Part shown: in pieces, positions 61,038 to 64,000 of the stretch
How the letters are laid out: the number at the start of each line of letters is the position of its first letter
Position numbering within the stretch: position 1 is the first letter of the stretch
DNA from: Eggerthellaceae bacterium
GTDB lineage: Bacteria > Actinomycetota > Coriobacteriia > Coriobacteriales > Eggerthellaceae
Reading direction: 5' to 3'
DNA: 64,000 nucleotides
Assembly (NCBI GenBank): GCA_910575165.1
Contig: CAJTDS010000014.1
Coordinates: 1 to 64,000 of the forward strand
Position numbers and translations under genes: made by a program
The notes under the pieces: model-generated
What the model was told of the DNA's origin: nothing
The model's database searches: none
Seen by the model: only the letters and a program-made list of their open reading frames with translations

Positions 61038-61104
61038 GGGTCAAATTTGGGTCACGGTTTTTCGGGTCATCCGAGGCGTTTTCGTGGGTCACGGTGGGTC
61101 ACGG
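61038..61104 (+). repeat. Cluster of GGGTCA direct repeats (arm-site-like)
   Basis: Five direct copies of GGGTCA in about 70 bp: at 61038, 61049, 61064, 61086 and 61096, three extended to GGGTCACGG. Arrays of this kind next to an att core resemble integrase arm-binding sites. The surrounding 60937-61232 stretch holds no convincing gene and no integrase remnant. Confidence 0.55.
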
Positions 61105-61232
61105 CAAACTGCGAGCAGTAACTAATGGCCATATGGACATTATATTTCAGGGGAGGGTGGGGTAGAGGAAACTCTGCAAAACCCTCCCCTAGCAAGTTAG
61201 AGCAGAGACACGAGAAGTTCCTTCGCTCCTCC

Positions 61233-61406
61233 TCAAGAAAGCTCATGTTGTTCGGTTTGGTTGTAGTAGTTGCAAAGGCAGCCATAGCTATACATGTCCT
61301 CTTCGTACGTGCAGGTCGAAACCAGTCCGCTTTCGGTAAGCATCTCGGGCATCGTGAGCACGAGCGGCTTGATCTCGTCGAGTAGGGATCTTACCCTCGC
61401 CGCCCA
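61233..61406 (-). pseudogene. Probable C-terminal fragment of an unknown gene
   Basis: About 57 codons on the minus strand with natural-looking protein sequence (LLDEIKPLVLTMPEMLTESG, then YSYGCLCNYYN near the end) but no start codon at the N-terminal side: a TGA lies just upstream. Another frame upstream (QLASRLNVSVGGEGK) could be its earlier part, offset by one base. I do not recognise the family. It probably is a remnant of an element gene. Confidence 0.3.
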
Positions 61407-61470
61407 CGCTCACATTGAGCCTGGATGCCAGCTGTCCCCGCATTCCCAGTGCCGCCGCGTGCTGCCGCGT

Positions 61471-61502
61471 TATAATGCTGCAAACGCATTTGTATTGCAT
61501 TT
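61471..61502 (+). promoter_or_regulatory. Promoter and possible autoregulatory dyad before the RHH gene
   Basis: A perfect TATAAT at 61471-61476 is the -10 box; no good -35 is visible. Just downstream TGCAA (61479-61483) and TTGCA (61495-61499) form an inverted pair, 45 to 20 bp before the start codon, where a ribbon-helix-helix protein could bind to repress its own operon. Confidence 0.4.
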
Positions 61503-61520
61503 CGAGCGATGGGAGCGCAG

Positions 61521-61733
61521 ATGCCTGACAGCTACAAGGAGCTCATCAAGGGCAACCCCGACGAGACCGAGATCAGGAGCTTCCTGGTAAACGGCGACCA
61601 GGTCTCCGTGACCCTGCGCATCCCCGACACCCTGCGCGACGCCGCCAAAGAAGAAGCCAACCTTCGGGGCATGAGCTTCTCCGCCTTCGTGCGCACCTGC
61701 ATGATTGAAGAGCTCGCGAAGAAGGGGGCATAG
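61521..61733 (+). CDS. Ribbon-helix-helix family small protein
   Basis: A 70-aa protein (an ATG at 61509 is an alternative; GGGAG lies 6 bp upstream of 61521). Residues 29-66, VSVTLRIPDTLRDAAKEEAN then LRGMSFSAFVRTCM, fit a CopG/Arc-type ribbon-helix-helix: a beta strand, then two helices. Such proteins act as antitoxins or autorepressors. The next gene starts 5 bp later, so this may be the regulator of the chimeric helicase/restriction ORF. Confidence 0.65.
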   Translation: MPDSYKELIKGNPDETEIRSFLVNGDQVSVTLRIPDTLRDAAKEEANLRGMSFSAFVRTCMIEELAKKGA

Positions 61734-61737
61734 AGGC

Positions 61738-64000
61738 GTGAAGTCGCTAAACAACGTAGGCGCGGAGCGCCTGGGAGACGCCCTCGGCGAATCCATCGAC
61801 GACGGCGCGAAGCTGTCGACAATCAGCTCTTATTTCACCGTGTTCGCCTACGGGGAGCTCAAGGAGGAGCTCTCCAAGGTCGACGAGGTGCGCTTCCTGT
61901 TCAGCGAACCCACCTTTATCAAGCGTATGGCCGACTCGAAGGAGCCGCGCGAGTTCGAAGTAGCCCGCCGCGCGCGCGAGGTCGGCGTCGGCGGCTCGGG
62001 GCTCGAGCTCACACTGCGCAACAACCTAAACCAGCGCGCGCTCGCCCGAGAATGCGCCGAGTGGATCCGCGAGAGGAGCGTCTTCAAGTCCGCCAAAACG
62101 TCCGGCGCCATTCAGCCGGGCGGCACCTACGTGGTGGAGAACCCCTCAGGTGACGACCACGCCTTCATGGGCGCCGCCGTGAACTTCACCCAGGAGGGCC
62201 TCGGCTACGAGCGCCGCCCGGGAACCGTTACCTGCGTGAGCCACTTCGAGAATGCAACGGAGGCCATCGGCCTCAAGATGATGTTCGAGTCGGTCTGGGA
62301 CAACCCCGCCATGGTCGAGGGGGTCACCGCGCAGGTGGCCGCCCAGGTCGAGATGCTCTACCGCGAGAACCCGCCCGAGTTCATCTATTTCCTGACCCTG
62401 TACCATCTGTTCCGCGACTTCATGGAGGACGACGAGGACAACGGCATCCGCCCCGGCTTTAAGTTCGAGGAGTCCGTGGTCTGGAACAAGCTCTACGACT
62501 TCCAGAAGGACGCCGTCGTGGGCGCCATCCGAAAGCTGGAGAAGTACAAGGGCTGCATCATCGCCGACCCGGTGGGCCTGGGCAAGATCTACGAGGCGCT
62601 CGCCGTTATGAAGTACTACCAGGAGCGCAACGATCGCATCCTCGTGCTGTGCCCAAAGCGCCTGCGCGACAACTGGACCCTGTGGACCCAGGACAACGAC
62701 GTCTCGTTCGTTTTCAGCCACTCCGCGCTCAAGGAGGGCTGGGACAACCCCAACGTGTTCCAGATCTGCACGCTCGTCGAGACAAAGGACAACCTGACCA
62801 AGCGCCAGAAGATCGGCCGCGGTCTGCGCCTGTGCGTGAACCAGAACGGCGAGCGCCTGTACGACCCCGAGGCGAACGTGCTCACCGTCATCGCGAACGA
62901 GAGCTACGACGAATTCGCCAACGGCCTGCAAAAGGAGCTCGAGGCGGATGACTTCAAGTTCGGCGTCATCACACCGGAGAGCTTCACGAAGGTCACGGTC
63001 AAGAGCCCCGAGGGCGTCGAGGTGCGCCTGGGCTACGAGAAGTCCAAGCAGGTCTACGACCACCTCGTCGCGACCGGCATGGTCGACGACAAGGGCGCGG
63101 TGACGCCTGAGCTGAAGGCGGCCGCCGAGGAGGGCAAGGTGGAGCTTCCCGCCGTGCTCGAGCCTGCCAAGGAGCAGGTCGAGGCGATCATCATCCACAA
63201 GTCCCAGAGGGTCCAGATCCACGACAAGGCCAAGGAGGTCTCGGTCGAGCTGCAGAAGGACGTCACGCTCGACCCTGCGTTCCAGGCCCTGTGGGACCGC
63301 ATCCGCCGGCGCACGCGCTTCCAGGTCGAGGTCGACTCCGGAAAGCTCATCGAGCATGCCATCGAAGCTATCGACGGCATGCTCGCCGTGCGCCCGCCCC
63401 AGGTGACGAGCGAGCGCGCCTCGCTGGGCATCGACGACGCGGGCGTGAGCGCCGAGGGCACGGGCACCTCCGTGGTGTCCGTTTCGGGAAAGGTGAAATA
63501 CGACCTTCCCGACCCGATCGCAGAGCTTCAGGACGCCGTCGGGCTCACCCGCGGCACCATCAAGGCGATCCTCGAGGGCTGCAGCCGCTTCGACGAGTTT
63601 GAGATCGACCCCACGACCTTCCTCGCGCAGGTCGGCGACAAGATCAACCGCGTGAAGAACGACCTCATTGCCCAGGGCATCAAATACGTGCGCCTTCCCG
63701 AGGACGAGTGGTACACCAAGCGCGACCTCGAGCTCGACGACTACACGGCCTACCTTGGGCAGAACGCATGGAAGCCGGATATGGCAAGCAAGAGCCTGTA
63801 CAACTACGTGGTCTACGACTCGGCGGGGGTCGAGCGCTCCTTTGCCGAGGCTCTCGACAAGCAGGAGGAGGTGCTCGTGTTCGCGAAACTGCCCTCGGCG
63901 TTCAAGATCGACACGCCGCTCGGCAGCTACAACCCCGACTGGGCGTACGTCGAGGAGGCCGACGGCGAGCGCCGCGTCTACTTCGTGACCGAGACCAAGG
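61738..64000 (+). CDS. Chimeric PLD/SNF2-type N-terminus fused to type III restriction (Res) C-terminus, partial
   Basis: Open from a GTG at 61738 to the window end (over 750 codons). Residues 1-220: phospholipase-D-like domain, degenerate HKD (DDHAFMGAAVNFTQEGLG). Residues 240-318: SNF2-type helicase start (LYDFQKDAVVGAI, ADPVGLGKIYEALAV, where ADEVGLGKT is expected, then LVLCPKRLRDNW). At about base 62690-62705 the frame switches to a type III Res subunit: FVFSHSALKEGWDNPNVFQI, KRQKIGRGLRL (motif VI), then the nuclease end with YNPDWAYV and VTETK. Helicase motifs II-V are missing, so ATPase activity is unlikely. Confidence 0.75.
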   Translation, partial: MKSLNNVGAERLGDALGESIDDGAKLSTISSYFTVFAYGELKEELSKVDEVRFLFSEPTFIKRMADSKEPREFEVARRAREVGVGGSGLELTLRNNLNQRALARECAEWIRERSVFKSAKTSGAIQPGGTYVVENPSGDDHAFMGAAVNFTQEGLGYERRPGTVTCVSHFENATEAIGLKMMFESVWDNPAMVEGVTAQVAAQVEMLYRENPPEFIYFLTLYHLFRDFMEDDEDNGIRPGFKFEESVVWNKLYDFQKDAVVGAIRKLEKYKGCIIADPVGLGKIYEALAVMKYYQERNDRILVLCPKRLRDNWTLWTQDNDVSFVFSHSALKEGWDNPNVFQICTLVETKDNLTKRQKIGRGLRLCVNQNGERLYDPEANVLTVIANESYDEFANGLQKELEADDFKFGVITPESFTKVTVKSPEGVEVRLGYEKSKQVYDHLVATGMVDDKGAVTPELKAAAEEGKVELPAVLEPAKEQVEAIIIHKSQRVQIHDKAKEVSVELQKDVTLDPAFQALWDRIRRRTRFQVEVDSGKLIEHAIEAIDGMLAVRPPQVTSERASLGIDDAGVSAEGTGTSVVSVSGKVKYDLPDPIAELQDAVGLTRGTIKAILEGCSRFDEFEIDPTTFLAQVGDKINRVKNDLIAQGIKYVRLPEDEWYTKRDLELDDYTAYLGQNAWKPDMASKSLYNYVVYDSAGVERSFAEALDKQEEVLVFAKLPSAFKIDTPLGSYNPDWAYVEEADGERRVYFVTETK

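Noticed and set aside
60933-61121. Small plus-strand frame in the att-like region
   Set aside because: It covers the GGGTCA repeats and dyad, giving repetitive protein sequence; not a plausible gene.

Overview
The window is high-GC chromosomal DNA that looks like a gut Coriobacteriia, most probably Eggerthellaceae (Gordonibacter/Eggerthella-like). The evidence is Tat-exported FAD reductases next to multihaem cytochromes and FMN-binding lipoproteins, a membrane-anchored LuxR regulator, a DUF5692-type membrane protein, abundant ABC/MFS exporters with MarR/MerR regulators, and an [FeFe]-hydrogenase. I saw no rRNA, tRNA or CRISPR array.

Layout. (1) 1-6067 is a visibly AT-richer accessory block abutting the 3' end of guaA, a well-known island insertion point. 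It holds an 802-aa glycine-zipper protein with a GIY-YIG-like partner, a RAYT-type transposase relic between 27/28-bp inverted repeats, and a SWIM zinc-finger/HipA-like kinase pair. (2) 6068-17211 holds a stand-alone GMP synthase ATP-PPase, LysR and TDT transporter genes, a DMT permease, an EF-hand protein, the biotin ECF transporter bioY-bioM-bioN behind a clear BirA operator, a WYL regulator, a CmpB-family membrane protein and a membrane XRE regulator. (3) 17434-25062 is a respiratory-reductase module: DUF5692 protein, divergent multihaem cytochrome c, FMN-binding lipoprotein, Tat FAD reductase, membrane protein, a double-MarR regulator and an ApbE flavin transferase. (4) 25208-34022 holds an AP-endonuclease-IV homologue that has lost zinc ligands, an SDR, oleate hydratase, a second CmpB protein, a LOR/SDH (TIGR00300) enzyme, beta-carbonic anhydrase and an aminotransferase, with several dyad repeats between genes. 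(5) 34045-44038 holds a MarR-regulated heterodimeric ABC exporter, a MerR-regulated MFS pump, and a condensation-domain/HSL-hydrolase pair. (6) 44326-50471 is a four-gene run: NuoF/GltD-like flavoprotein, [FeFe]-hydrogenase, substrate-binding lipoprotein and a fused ABC permease-ATPase. (7) 50572-55629 is a K+ uptake operon with a split TrkA, TrkH and a kinase-less KdpD-like sensor, then a SulP anion transporter. (8) 55873-59383 is a second Tat FAD reductase with a divergent LuxR membrane regulator that carries a frameshift. (9) 60416-64000 is a second accessory junction: an IS3-family deletion derivative, an attP-like core with GGGTCA repeats whose 12-bp core matches the guaA 3' end, a ribbon-helix-helix gene, and a long chimeric ORF joining a PLD/SNF2-type N-terminus to a type III restriction C-terminus, running off the window.

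The most unusual points are the chimeric helicase/restriction ORF, the attP-like site sharing its core with guaA, the metal-site-depleted endonuclease IV homologue, the hydrogenase with a fused NuoF/GltD electron-input protein, and the unrecognised 802-aa/GIY-YIG-like pair. Three convergent gene pairs share the same CTAG stop overlap. All functional statements are family-level readings made by eye; no database search was run.
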